This document shows positions 51,074 to 63,375 of a stretch of 64,000 nt of DNA, one piece after another. Position numbers and translations under genes: made by a program. This stretch comes from Pomacea canaliculata (Eukaryota; Mollusca; Gastropoda; Architaenioglossa; Ampullariidae), in NCBI RefSeq assembly GCF_003073045.1, contig NC_037590.1, forward strand, positions 7,032,016 to 7,096,015, read 5' to 3'. The notes under the pieces were generated by a model. It saw only the letters and a list, made by a program, of their open reading frames with translations. It made no database searches and had not been told where the DNA came from. The first letter of the stretch is position 1. Every line of letters begins with the position of its first letter.

Positions 51074-53844
51074 GTCAGTCAAGTCTCTCTCACACACACA
51101 CACTTATTTTTAATGCCTGATGCCTTACTGGATTCACGGAGCATCCTCCCTGACCAGCTTCGCGAGGAGAAATGTTGTCTATACATAGAGGACAGGAGAG
51201 AAAACATTGATCGTAGGTTTCACCATCAGGTGTATTGTGTGTCGTGAGTAATTAACTGCATCTCCTTGACTGTTCTAACATTAACAAACCATAGGACACT
51301 TGCTGAACGGTCCATAAATTAACGAGATTTAGTTTGTAAAACTGCGAAGAAGGGCGTTAAGTGAAGATGGTGAGGAGCTGATAAAAACGGACATGAACCT
51401 CAGAGAGGAAGATACAACAATGAACAAATCTTTATTAACGAGGGTGACAGAATAATTTTGTTAAATTTTAGTCAGGTTAGTAGTAGTAGACCACTGAATC
51501 ACCCATGACTGTGGAAGTATTGGACTCTAATTCTGTATTTAAGGTAACTGTCTCCATTGAGCGGCCATCTTGAATAAGATAGAAAAAAAAAAAACAATGA
51601 AGGATTAAGATTATGCGAAATCACCATGATTTAGAACGCAATTCAGTATGGTCACAACATTCAGCAAATCCCTAATAATGGTGGAAAACCAGGATTCTTC
51701 TTCATCATATGCCAGGCAGCATCAGGCCTTGCACATCATGAACCTCAGTCCCGACAGCTACTCCGTCTTCACTGTTCCTTTAGTCCACGTCACACGGAGG
51801 ACAATGTCATCGATTTCACTCTCACACGTGTGACCGAAAAAGTAGCCATTGGACTAGAGATCCTTAGTGAAGCATCTGTAAATTATGAATCTTCTAAAGG
51901 CAAGCACCTACATGTAAATTATTTGCTGAGAGCACATGGGTCGACTTTACAAGTTCCTGGGTCCTGAAAATGCAACTTATGTGTTGTGCTTGAGGACGAC
52001 TTGCTTGACGACTCTTGGCTGTGAAAAGTTGGGAGTTTTTTTTTTTTAATTTTTTTTTTTGTTTTGTTTGTTTGTTTTGTTTTTGGTTTTTTTTTTTTTG
52101 TTTTTTTTTTTTTTGAGGGAGGAGGGGGCTCTGGCTGACACATCTGAATTCCAAAAGAACGAAAGATATATTTGTTATAACATAAGAATGCTCTTGTTGT
52201 TTCACACAGCGCTTCTAGAACATGTTTAAATTGAAATGCAATTACAGTCACAACTGGAGGAGACGACGATGAGAATAGAGAGGTAATCTTGTATAGACTT
52301 CTGTTTTTGAGTATTGAGTTTTATATGTAACTGAGAATACATGTATTTCATCCTCAAGAACGGAAATAGACACGAGAAATAAAACGGATATTGAAGGTGC
52401 CCTTCGAGGATTTTTTGTTGTTGTTGTTGGTGTGGAATGGCTTAAAAAGCGTCCTGGAGGCTCCAACGTGATGTCTTACAATTTTTGGCTTTTTCCAGAA
52501 ATCAAGTACACACTTTGAGGGATGACCTGCACAAGCGCGGTGGCGAGGTCATCACAGAAGTGAAAGAAGTTCATGTTCCCCTGCTTTTGTTAAATATCAC
52601 CTCTTCGTTTAAGGTTTCGGGGATGAAATGAAGGGAAATTTTAGTAAGATATTAATGTTTAACACGCGCAAGTTACAAGTCCACAGAAAAAGTCAACAGT
52701 TTAAATTATTATTATTTTTTTTTTAAACCTACCGTCGTAGAAGCCGGGCAGTCATGCAGCCACTTCGTGGCGGCTAACCTTTGTGCACCTTGTCAGCTCA
52801 TCTGTTGCAGGTGAATGATGATACTATCAGAGGAAACTTAAGGCCAACAGTAGCGGCATGTTCTGTAATCTACCTGATGAAGGGGTGGATGCACAAAAAG
52901 GCACTTGCCAGCAGCTGCGTGGCGATCTCCAAGCAGTAAACTTCTGCTAAAATACAACTATTTCACTTGATTGTTTCGCACTAACGTGCTGTGCATCTGG
53001 TCCCTGGTCGCCACCAGGTGACACGCAAAAAACAGACACAAAGAGTGTGTGAGTGGACGGGAAAGAAAGAAAAGAGAAAGAAAAAAAATCTTGTTCTTTC
53101 AATCAGGTAGCAGTCGCACAGCGGCCACAAAGTCGAAGCTGGACTAAACTTCAAAACAGACAGACAACCTTTCACTTCCAGCCTCTTCTACACGGTAAAG
53201 ATGCACAGGTAGGATCTCAGTCCTGTAAAGAACTTTGCGGTGGCAGGTCTCCTAAACGATTTGTGAATTAAACCCAAGTCCGTCCAGTGAACTTCTTGAT
53301 GGTCGTGAGTGAAAATTCGACTTGTCTGAAATAGAACCTTCTGAGCTGGCAATGATTAAAAGCTAGCAATTATTCACCATTTAAGATCACTACTGCTGAA
53401 AGGCTAAATAAAGACTAGGCATGATTTAAATCGAGATGAGAAGAAATATGTGGTCAGTCTAAATATGCTATAATTTTGACTGATTTTGTGATTTTATTAG
53501 TGTATTTTTAAAACGGCGAGGAATGAATCATGGCAACATCTTTCGATTTTTCTTTGAATTTTCGGACACGTTTAGCTTTAAATGTCTCGATACATAATTT
53601 ATTTCAAAAAAAAAATTATTTCTTTCTTTCTCGCTTAAGTTTCGTAATGCTAATTTGAGATGATTATGCGTGTAATTTGCGGTTATGAGTTATGCCTATG
53701 TTTTTGCTCATCTACGATAACAATGGCAGAGTTTAGTTCACGATAAAAGCTAAAGATGTAATCAACATCAAGAATTTTCTGTAAAATTTTGAGTTTTATA
53801 CACACACACACAGCCTTCTTCTCTTCCTTCCCCACTCCTTTTAG
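51074..53844. other. Intergenic, low-complexity stretches
   Basis: No gene recognised. It holds a CA run near 51094, a long T-rich tract at 52035-52115 and several A/T homopolymers. Open frames over the T-rich tract are compositional artefacts. Confidence 0.5.
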
Positions 53845-53948
53845 CCTCATACCTCGGGCCTTCTCGTGACCTGAATGAACCCTACCCAGGAGTCTACAGT
53901 GGAAACGGTGCTTGGTTTCCAGACCAGGGGACTTTCGGGAGCAGCTAG
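53845..53948 (+). CDS. Possible orphan terminal exon (unknown gene)
   Basis: A strong polypyrimidine tract and acceptor (CTTCCCCACTCCTTTTAG) ends at 53844. In phase 1 the following 104 nt encode SYLGPSRDLNEPYPGVYSGN then GAWFPDQGTFGSS and a TAG. Composition looks protein-like and phase 1 is the acceptor phase used by all internal exons of the receptor cluster. It may be an alternative tail exon of paralogue 3, a leftover of a fourth copy, or chance. No family was recognised and no upstream partner exon was found. Confidence 0.25.
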
Positions 53949-55875
53949 GAAAAGTTATTTATAGTCTTAAGGGATTTTGCCTGGGTGCGATGCCCCGAAC
54001 TGTTTGCCTTTCTTCCAGGCTTTGATGCTGTTTGCAGAACCGGTTCCAGCTTAGATAGCAGGGCGCCATTCGTCTACACCTGCGCCTCGCGGACGAACGC
54101 AGAAATTTTATCTTCCTTTCCCTTCCTTTGGTGTCGAAGACAGAAGAATCCTTACCCTGGCAGATGGCCAACTCACAAAAAAAAAAAAAAAAAAAAAAAT
54201 CACTTAGTCATTACATCGGCTAAGTAGACGGACTTGGACTAAGGTTTGAAAGAAAATTGTTTTTGAAACTTTTCCCTCGGCTCTGACTCAGGACCAAGGT
54301 TTACCCGAGTCTTAACATCCGGGTTCGGAGCTACCCTCGTTTTGAAAGTAGTGCGGTCAGTGCATGCAGACACTTGGCTGCAATGACAAAGGTGGAAGGG
54401 CGCGGAACGAGATTCCCAGTGTGGATGTCTGTTTGTGTGAAACCTCGTGCCTGATCCATCCCAGCATGCATGAGTTAGGATGACGGTGCATGAAGTAATT
54501 TCGAAATGACCACAAGGCTGGATGGAGGTAAGCGGTGGCCTGACTTTTGTACCTGCCTGCTGGCGGGTGCTGCGAACTTTCAATTTTACATGCAACTCTC
54601 CCTGTGATCTTTGCATGTTTACTGGATGCTTTTGTGTCGGACATATTTTCACGCTTCTGTAGATGGCGCTAACACTAGATTCCAAGAACTATACTGACAG
54701 GATGCTTCATGTGCACTGCGCCTTGGTATACTAAGGGAGGAGTGAGGAGGGAGGGATGAACCTAGGCAAAGTATAAAGCCATCGAGGGTTTATCGTGTCC
54801 AGTTCACAAGGAGATGCGAGGGGAGCATGGCAGTGTGTTGACATCACATCAAGACAGGCTAAAACTTCCAAACTACATTTGAAATTCATAGGGTAGTGAT
54901 GGGTGGGGAAGAGGAGTTAGTGCTTGGGAGTGAATATTGAAACTAAACTAGATTTTCGTTTCAGTATATTACTTTACGACTGTGAATTTTTTTTCGTCCA
55001 CCCATTTTGTCGATCACAGCAGTCTTCTTCAAGTACAGTAGATGTTTGTGATCATGGAATCTCAGACGTTTACTCTCGATGCAAAGTCTTCTTGGTGTCT
55101 TCTCTTCTATGTAAATAATTAAATAAAAAGTAAACAGAGCACAGAATTTTCGATGAAAGTAATTTGTTCACAAAATCTGAAGATATAAGAAGGACATCTT
55201 ACAGGAAAGAAATTCGGTTACAATTTTTATTCTTTCTGTATTTGTTGTGTTTGATTCTTTTGTAAATGTAATTCTATTTGAGATTATAATCCTTTAATGA
55301 AAGACAAAGGAAGGACGGGGTGGACAGATAAACGAACATGTATAAATAAGCAAACATGCTAACAAAAACGCCATCATATCTGTAAAACTGTCCGTAAATT
55401 GTAATGGGACTAAACGAAGATTAAATTACTTTCATTTTTCTCCTTTCTTTTTTACACTCTTCAGACACCAATATTAGTTTCCTTATTCTGTCAGTAATTA
55501 TTTTATAATTCCGTGTTTGAACTTTGATTTTACTTTTTATTCTTTTCTGCGTCATATCTGTTCAAGAGGTTGAAAGAAAAGCAGCTTTTGGTGTATAGGA
55601 AAAAAAAAAAGAATTAAAGACTGTATATGCTGTTTCTTCTCTCATGCTGGTAGCGACGACGAAAAGCAACGACCAGAAAATTCTTTATAATGGAAGCCAA
55701 AAATACAATAGAATAATACGATTTCTGAAGAATTCCTTGAAATTTTCAGTAGTTTGATTGATGTTTCAGATTATCCTGAAAGTAAAAGCAAAATACAATA
55801 CAATCATATAATCAAATGTCATAAACAGCCTTCATTTAACAAATTCTCTTGAATGTGGCTTGATTGATGTTCCAG
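53949..55875. other. Intergenic upstream of the GT31 glycosyltransferase
   Basis: No confident gene. A 22-base A run lies at about 54178-54200. GTATAAAG at about 54770 is a possible promoter for the downstream gene. A 148-codon minus-strand frame at 54239-54685 has no family features. A degenerate copy of the later acceptor region lies at 55755-55781. Confidence 0.4.
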
Positions 55876-57128
55876 ATGTTGCCTGAAACCGCGGCTGTTA
55901 GTACTCACGATACTGATGGTTGTGGTGGTGGTCTTGGCTGCAGTCAACCTTTACTTAAACTTGAGGAAACAGCCTTTTATGGGGACGTTCCCGGGCCACA
56001 ATTTCCCTGCCTTTCACCATTTTCCAGAAACAAAAACGACAAGGACACTAGCACCGAAAAGCCACACCACAACGCCGCCAAAGCCGCCCAAACCGCCAAA
56101 GCCGTCGACACCCAAACCTACGCCGAGGCCAAAGAGAATCCCGAAAGTTCCCGATAGACAAGCAGCTTCTGAACGCGGCGGCACAGATCCGCTTCAGTCT
56201 CGTGCCTCCCGTCCAGTCATTCCTAAACGATCCCTACTTCCAGATTGCCAGATCCGGGCAAGCATACTACAATCACTTTCGCCCTAAGGTCTTGATCAGT
56301 CCCTCGAAGGTGTGCTCTACCGCCAAGAAGGGATCACCATTGCAGCCCTTCCTGATGATTCTCGTGCTGTCCAGTTACAGATGCAGAGCCAAATTCGAAA
56401 GGCTGGCCATCAGGGCCACGTACGGATCCGTGGCCGAAGGAAACGCCTGGCCAAACAAAGAAGTGCCCGAGTCCGTCGGCCTCGTCTTTTTGTTGGGCAA
56501 ACCGCCGACGGTGAAGGCCCGTCGCCGACTGACCGCTGAGAGCCAACAATACGGTGATGTCATGATCGGGGACTTCACCGATACCTACGCCAACCTGACA
56601 CTGAAGGTTCTGTTTGGGCTTCGGTGGATGGTGGAAGCGTGCCCGCACGTGCAATACGTCCTGAAAATCGACGACGACACCTTCGTGAACATCCCACTGC
56701 TGCTGGCCTTTCTGCTTCACGGCGAAGACAACGCTATGTACGGACATGTCTACTTCTCCTCTCGAGTGTTCCGCGGAGGTAAATGGGCCGTCCCCAACAA
56801 TGTGTACCCTCTGGGCCTCTACCCTCCATACTTGTCTGGCACTGCCTACGTGGCTTCCATGGACGCCGTCAAGAAGGTGGTGGATGCCTCCGTCCATGTG
56901 CCCATGCTCCCCGTGGAAGATGCCCACGTCACGGGTATACTTCCTATCGTGGCCGACGTACGGCGTATCTCCACCTACGGCTTCACGCACGTGCTGGACC
57001 ACAAGCCAGACTTCTGTGAGTTCATGCTCAACAAACGCCTCGTGGGTAACCGAATGAGAAAGAAGGACAAGATCCATGCGTGGAATTTGATGAAGATTGC
57101 TGACCGGAGACATTGCTCCATGCAATGA
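55876..57128 (+). CDS. GT31 beta-1,3-glycosyltransferase (galactosyltransferase family), frame broken between stem and catalytic domain
   Basis: After an acceptor at 55875 one frame encodes a type II membrane anchor (LLVLTILMVVVVVLAAVNLY) and a proline/lysine-rich stem (PPKPPKPPKPSTPKPTPRPK). The catalytic domain lies in another frame from about 56150: AIRATYGS (RxxIRxTW-like), VFLLGKPP, YGDVMIGDFTDTYANLTLK, the metal-binding DDD in YVLKIDDDTFVN, YPPYLSGTAYVAS and PVEDAHVTGI, ending HCSMQ. These are the family's conserved blocks in order. GT31 enzymes add Gal or GlcNAc in beta-1,3 linkage in the Golgi. Total length (about 400 residues) is normal. A one-base shift near the junction separates the halves; because the catalytic half is intact, an assembly error in the C/A-rich stem is as likely as a real lesion. 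The initiating Met may be in an upstream exon or at 55916. AATAAA at 57177-57182 gives a very short 3' UTR. Confidence 0.82.
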
Positions 57129-57176
57129 TTGCTGGGGTGTGCCTGGCTGTCCGTGCAAGGATATTTCCCAAACAAT

Positions 57177-57182
57177 AATAAA
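57177..57182 (+). terminator. Poly(A) signal, glycosyltransferase gene
   Basis: AATAAA 49 bases after the TGA stop, the only hexamer close behind the gene. Confidence 0.6.
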
Positions 57183-58740
57183 TATTTTGGCAGGGTTTGT
57201 CTCCCATCTTGTGTGAGTGATTATGTGTGTGTGTGAGAGAGAGAGAATAAAGAAAAGTCAGAAACCTTGTTCACAAGCTTCAGGTCTTGACTTTTATTTT
57301 CATCTTTAAAACTCTCATCAGCTGTGAACCATTTATCATACCGTCCTGTGATGTAGAATAAAATTCGTCTACTTTTGCAGGAACTAACATGTTTCGTTTA
57401 CATTATTGTCATCATTAGGCTTTCACGAACTACTATCTAGTTTCTCTTCTTCAGTCCTATTAATTCACGTTTGAGGTTTCACGAGTAAGCTGGAGTGAGC
57501 ATGAATCTGATGCTTTGAGTGCGGATTGTTTGTGTGTCTTCGATTGCGTGCGTATATATGAGTGCATGTATGTGATAGTCCTGCACACATTAAATGGGGA
57601 GAAGATCGACACTCCTGAAATTTATGTCGTGTGTGTGTGCGTGACAAACAGGCAGGCGTGCAAACAGGGAACATGTAATTGCAAAAGTCAAGAACGTACT
57701 GACAAGGACTAAATGAGCGTTGTCTATTCTCGTCCCTGCCAGCAAAAGCTCATCACCATACGCATGCAAATTTTCATCTACAACTTGTTTTATTGTGTAT
57801 TTTAAGAGTGGTAATGAACTTGTGTATATGTGCATGCGCAGACCATGCCAAAATGGTCATTCCATCCCAGACATAGGGACATGCGACACCTGCGGACAGT
57901 CAGGGTAGAGGACAGGTAGGCTGGGATGTACACGTTGCAAAAGTGTTGAAACACTGTTTCTAAACTACCGCTTTAAGAATTAATAAAGGCTTGTTTTAAA
58001 GTTGATAATTTTATTCGTAGAAGACCAACATTGGATATTGGGGAATTTCTTCGACTTTCTGGCACCAAGCGCATCCGACGCGAAAATGATAACCCTAACT
58101 ATATAGTAACCACACATCCGTCTACCCACCACGCCGCCTACTCCATTAGGCCTGGGATTTGCATATTGCACAACAAAATTTGATTTCTCTACTTTGCTTT
58201 GGCATTCTTTCCCCTGAAATTTGTTTGCACGAAAAAGGAAGCAAATTATAAATAAATAATACTGACCAAGGCTGGGTCACTTCCATAGCCGTGGGCTCGT
58301 GTACCCTTCTCGTCAGGCCTGGGTACATGGAGGTCCGCCAAAGGAATATACATGTCCGTGGATACATGAAATGAATAAATGAATTATAACGGATTTTCGC
58401 CTGTTAGATAAGGCTTAGGACATTTTTGCAGACAACCATTAAGTCTACTATTCGATTCCGTTTGCATTTACATCCAAGTACATTATTATAATTCATCATT
58501 ATTTATTCTATTGTTGAACTATCGAGACCAGGGATGCATTATGCAGATTTTACTGAAAAAAATCGTTACCCTATAATTTAGTGTATAAACTATAAACAAA
58601 GTTAACATATTCTGTGAGGTAAAAGATTTTGTAAAAAAACCACTAAACTTTACAAAATTCGCTGATGTCCGCGGACTACGAATTAGCACGCGCACATGCT
58701 GCTCACATTTCTGAACTTACTTCCCTTGTCTACGCTCTTT
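57183..58740. other. Intergenic, no gene recognised
   Basis: Short GT and GA runs at 57220-57250, otherwise unique-looking AT-rich DNA. It becomes CpG-containing toward 58740, where the next promoter is proposed. Confidence 0.5.
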
Positions 58741-61700
58741 ACTGCGAAGTCTCTACAGACGCCGGCCATTTTGGTGCCATTGTAGAGGACTTGTGAGCTT
58801 CAGATTTTTGCAATTTTCCGATCAAGGTGATTGCTTGCTATTGTTATTGCCCACGGTGCTAAGAAATCTTCTGATTATAGAATGATTTTTGTTCTAAGCT
58901 TTGAACTTATAATCTGTTAAAAAATAAGTAGGTAGTTAATTAGAGTCAGCGAGGATCCGGAATAGACCGGAATGTCGCCCGCCGCTTGACGTTTGTTCTT
59001 GAACTGTCCTGCTAGCACATCGTGGGATTATGTGACATCTTTAAAGAATTATTGCTGGTGAAACACATTTTGATAAGCGTATAAATCAATTAAAAGTACA
59101 GTTAGAGTTGAAGAACACAAATTCGTGCTTGTGTTTTTAAGAGAATCGTATAATTAAACCTGTGCTACTCGCGCTGATTACTTGCCTTCTTTCTGGCTTT
59201 TCGTTTCCATTTCGTTCCTTCTCTCGTTGGTACTAAACAAATATGTATTTCCGTTGTTTATTTGTATTCTATGTCACATAAGCTGCAGAGAACATTTTAA
59301 ATTCTACTTGGTTCTCAGGACATAATATATATAATACACAAGTAAAATGAGCTAATAAAAACATTTGAGCATTTCATAAAATCGTGGCACATAAAAATTG
59401 TCCAGTGTGTTGCCTATTTGCAGTTTGATGCTACAGTGCAAGTGTAGCGAGACCCAACGACCTAGTGAGAATCAACGACTCCTCAAAATCTGTGCATGCG
59501 ATTAAGGTCACAGCTCATGGAAGTTTTTAAAGCTCATTTATAAAAGAAGCCTATTTAGACTAAACGTTCTCTTTGCTGATTGCAAACCGGTTTGTGAATT
59601 GTTTCAACATTCTCTTCGCCGATCATAAACAGATGTGAATAGTGTTTCGTTGGATACTACTGTGCGAGCGGGTGTTTGATCGTCTGTTAAAGAATACACT
59701 TCAAATCTATATAAAAAATAACATAAAGAAGCAAAACACATACAATTCACGCTTTATTTATGTGCTGGTTTGGACAAATAATACCATGAAAGTGTCTGCT
59801 AATCCATTCAGCAACACTACAAGACCCAGTGTCTGCATAAGGAGACATGGGTTCTGCCTGAGACAAATGCATGAAAATGTCTGTTAATCCTTCGAGATAT
59901 ATTTTCAGTAGAAGTCCCATTCAGCAGCACCACAAGACCCAGTGTCTGCATATGGACAGAGCATAAGGAGACGGTTCATGCACAGACCTCGAGTAGTTGT
60001 TGATTCTCACTAGGTTGTTGTGTCTCGCTACACCGACTCTTTGTCAAAATCTAATGTACACTTTTGCTATCATGTGTTTCATGCAAAATATGTAAACAAG
60101 TTGTGTAAAAAGAGTACAAAAAAGTGAGAAATATATAAACAGACGGCATCCTCTTATGAACTCCACCAAATGGGGTTTCTTATTTTTAATTCCTGTGTCG
60201 CCTTTTGACCGATTTTAAAGGCATTCTAACATGTGTTTACTTATTGTTTATAGTGCAAAGTGTTCTTGCTTAAAGCACTTTCTCAAAATTGTGTTTTGCC
60301 CTGTTTTTGTTAAGTCTGCTTCACTGCTAAAATCACATTTTTTTTGCATACACCAACAATCTTGTGGCCAGAGAAAAGATTGTCTTAGATACCAAGTTCA
60401 GTCATTGTAACTTACACTACAAATCTAGAAATGAGAAACTCCTTTCTGCTGCTTTCTGTCAGATTATAAATAAATATTAGAGGCACTTGGATGAAAATTT
60501 ATACAAATGAGTACAAAAAGATGGAAGCATGTAAATACATTTTCTTAATGCTCTCTCAAGTTCCTCTTTTAAGTGATGGCAAGAGATTTATTTAGATCAT
60601 GCAGTTTGTTAAAATGTTTTATTTTGATGATGTATAAAGACTTGTGAAATTATTACGCTATATGCTGGTGAAAAAACCATTTAAAAAATTTGGCAGACTT
60701 TTTTTTTTTTCAGACTATGCCATCCTGAGCAAGTTTGGAGTTTAGATTACAAGTATCATCATGAATCAATATCCAGGTTTTGTACCTATGATGGTACCAC
60801 AACCTTACATGGTTGCTATGCCAACAGCAATTCCTATGTCAGCAGGTCACCCTGGTTTGCCTCAGGTAAAAATGCTAAAGAAATTTACAGTCTTATTTGA
60901 CATTTATGTATAGTTTTCAGAAGCTGCTTTTTATTACTCATCACAATCATTAAAAAAAAATTCTGAGTCTTTTGCCAATGCAATGTCTTTGGCAGTGTGC
61001 AATATTAACAACATTTTAAAGAAATGCTGATCTAGTTTTGTGCCAAAAGATATATGGCATACCTTAAACATAGCTTTTGGCTTTATTCATTTAAAAAGTG
61101 CTTGCAGTGTTGGACCCCTTAGTGCAGGGGTGCCCAACCTACAGCCCGCTTATTTTAACCAGACAACATAATTTCATTTTTAACATGATAATTTCATGAT
61201 TCTTGCAAAACCACCATGTTCTGGCCCGTGAGATTTTATATTATGTCTAGTGCAACCCTCAGGCGAGAAAAGGTCGGGCACCACTGCCTTAGTGTGTTTG
61301 TTAAACTTGCTTTTGTAAGTAAACTCTGCTCTTTGATTTGTCTTTTTTCTTTGTGTTCACTTAAATGCTTCGTCGACGGCATATAGCCTTAGTTGCTGGC
61401 ATGGCATTATACACAATCACTTAAATGCTTCGCATTTTGTAGCGTATTTTCTGCAAATGTTCGCTACTATTAGTACTAAATATTTTAATCAACCTCTTAT
61501 ATGGTGTTGGCCTTTCAGACCTGAATCAGGGTGATGGAGGATTGCTTTGTTGTGTACTTGATTGATAAAGAGAATCTGGGCTGTCATCTTAAAACAGGTG
61601 CTACACCCACAGGTTGCAGCTGCTCACATGGCTGGTGCTCCTGTTATGCCATCAGTTATGGCAGCTCCTGGCATGGTTCCAGGCGTGCGGCCAGGACAAG

Positions 61701-63375
61701 TGGGCCCTGGAGTAGGACCTTTAGGTGTTCATCCTGTTCAGCCTCCAATGTCTGTTCCAACAGCAGCAGTCATCCCGCAGTTATCAGCTGTTGCTGCTGG
61801 CCAAGAACTTAAAAAACGGCCTTATGACTCAGATCGAGGAAAAGGGTAAGTTTGACTTTATATGAGGTAATGTAAACCATTTAATTTTGCTTTTGAGAAG
61901 GTACTTACTAGATATAAAGGAAAATCATTGAACCCTAGCACACTAGTGGTTGCACAAAGTACACTGTGTTCCAATATTTACACCTATTAACCTGCAGTAT
62001 AAACAATAATCATTAACACTATTTTACAGAGCATTTCGTCAACAGTATAATTCTCAAGAATAAAAAATAGTTTTTGTTGTAATAAATACAGATATGAGAT
62101 GGTAACAAAATAAAACAGCCCCCGTATTGAAAGTAGGTCATGAAGCAGAAATGTAACATTATTTACATAATATACACAAATGATCTGGTTTTATCATCAT
62201 CTTATGGATCTACATCTTCCTCTTTGTGCTGGATTGCCTATGGCTTTCTGGCTTTTTCCTTATGGAAAGGACAGACTAATGGTCTCCATATCCTGTCACT
62301 GTTCACTTCTACAATTGTTGTGCATCCAGATAGTGCTGATAAACACTTGCTTACATGATGTCATTGTTTGGTTCTGTTTCTGCTTCCTTACTTGCATACG
62401 TTAAGGAAACATTTGGACAGCAGATAATTATATTTAGATCCATAGTCTGACATGATAGATTGAGGTGCTTTCCCTTTTGCTTGATCATCTTGCTGCATTC
62501 TTCTTAAGAGAAACTGACTATTGCCACATTGTGTCACATCACCGCTTTATCATGTTTTGCTTCTTTATTGGACTGTTATTTGATCTTCCTGTACAGTTTA
62601 CTAAGTTTTTTTTTATGTATAGGTAACTATACTTTTCAAGTGTACTCTTATTACTGTAAAGTGCTTTTAGTCCTGTTACTGGAGAAACTCAAAGGCACTA
62701 TATAATAAATGAGCTATTATTAAAATCTATGAAACTGAGTAACCAGCAGCTGTTTTTAAACAGCTCTTGACCAACAGACTTGCTGCTTACTTTCGGATAT
62801 AACAAAATACCTGATTGGTTGACAATTTTAGCTCTTTGAGGGAAGTTTTTCACAGTAAAGCAATCCAGTAGCTGATAGGTTCTTACCTTATATATTCATT
62901 TTCATGCAGCACAGTGTATTTTGTTCCAGTAAGCCAGTTCGCATTGCAATGCAAAGCAGTGACTGTGTCAAGATGCTTGTTTTTGTGGGAGCTAATATAA
63001 AGAATGAATTAAGGAATTCATACCATACAAAAGTCTTAGCAGCCAAGAAATGCAAGGTCAAAATTAGTTTGTAAAATATGGTTTGATGTACCAAACCAAT
63101 AAACTAGATGCAAGACGAAAATGTGACTGTCTGCTGTTAGACAATTCAAGTCTTTGGAAAGAAAAAACAAATTTTAGAGCTTTTTCTTGAATATCAGAAA
63201 AACAGATTTCATGTCCATTTCGAAATTTTGTTTTTAGAGGTGGAGGTGGTCGCTTTAGTAATCGTTGGCAGTCTTCAAACCCAGAGCTGGATGTTGATGA
63301 ACCCACCATGGATGACTCACTATGTGTGCTTGACCACTTCAATTCTGATCTCCATCTTCAGATTGATCCAGACGG
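58741..63375 (+). CDS. hnRNP U-like protein, N-terminal exons (runs off right edge)
   Basis: Proposed non-coding first exon about 58741-58826 (donor ATCAAG/GTGATT, with a YY1-like GGCCATTTTGG), then 60715-60865 (ATG at 60761), 61598-61845 and 63238-63375. Coding phases 0 and 2 agree; 163 residues are visible. Residues 1-35 are Met/Pro-rich (MNQYPGFVPMMVPQPYMVAM). Exon 3 is Pro/Gly/Val-rich and ends KKRPYDSDRGKG. Exon 4 has GGGGRFSNRWQ, an acidic stretch and SLCVLDHFNSDLHLQIDPDG, which matches the start of the SPRY domain of hnRNP U proteins (VCLDTYNCDLHFKISRD). Those are nuclear RNA-binding proteins with SPRY and P-loop kinase-like domains. An in-frame TAG 18 bases before the ATG shows that no SAP domain is encoded upstream in this transcript form. 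Confidence 0.65.
59442..60033. mobile_element. 592-bp element with about 40-bp terminal inverted repeats
   Basis: The left end GTGTAGCGAGACCCAACGAC then CTAGTGAGAATCAACGACT pairs with the complement of the right end (AGTTGTTGATTCTCACTAGG then TTGTTGTGTCTCGCTACAC) with few mismatches. Inside are two copies of CAAGACCCAGTGTCTGCATA (about 59820 and 59933). No transposase and no clear target duplication were seen, so the superfamily is open. It lies in the first intron of the hnRNP U-like gene. Confidence 0.75.
61125..61286. mobile_element. 162-bp hAT-type MITE with perfect 8-bp target duplication
   Basis: Ends CAGGGGTGCCCAACCT and the complement of AGGTCGGGCACCACTG, flanked on both sides by CCTTAGTG (61117-61124 and 61287-61294). 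The 8-bp duplication and CAGGGGTGCCCAACC ends are classic hAT features. It lies in an intron of the hnRNP U-like gene. Confidence 0.88.
62630..62720 (+). repeat. SINE/LINE 3' tail remnant
   Basis: AAAGTGCTTTTAGTCC, GGAGAAACTCAAAGGCACTA and TATAATAAATGAGCTATTATT form the same tail pattern as at 49055-49135, more decayed. It lies in the intron before exon 63238 of the hnRNP U-like gene. Confidence 0.45.

Noticed and set aside
51894-52251. Lysine-rich minus-strand frames
   Set aside because: They translate the long T-rich tract at 52035-52115.
56334-57158. 274-codon minus-strand frame
   Set aside because: A long shadow antisense to the GC-rich catalytic exon of the GT31 gene; no family resemblance in its own right.
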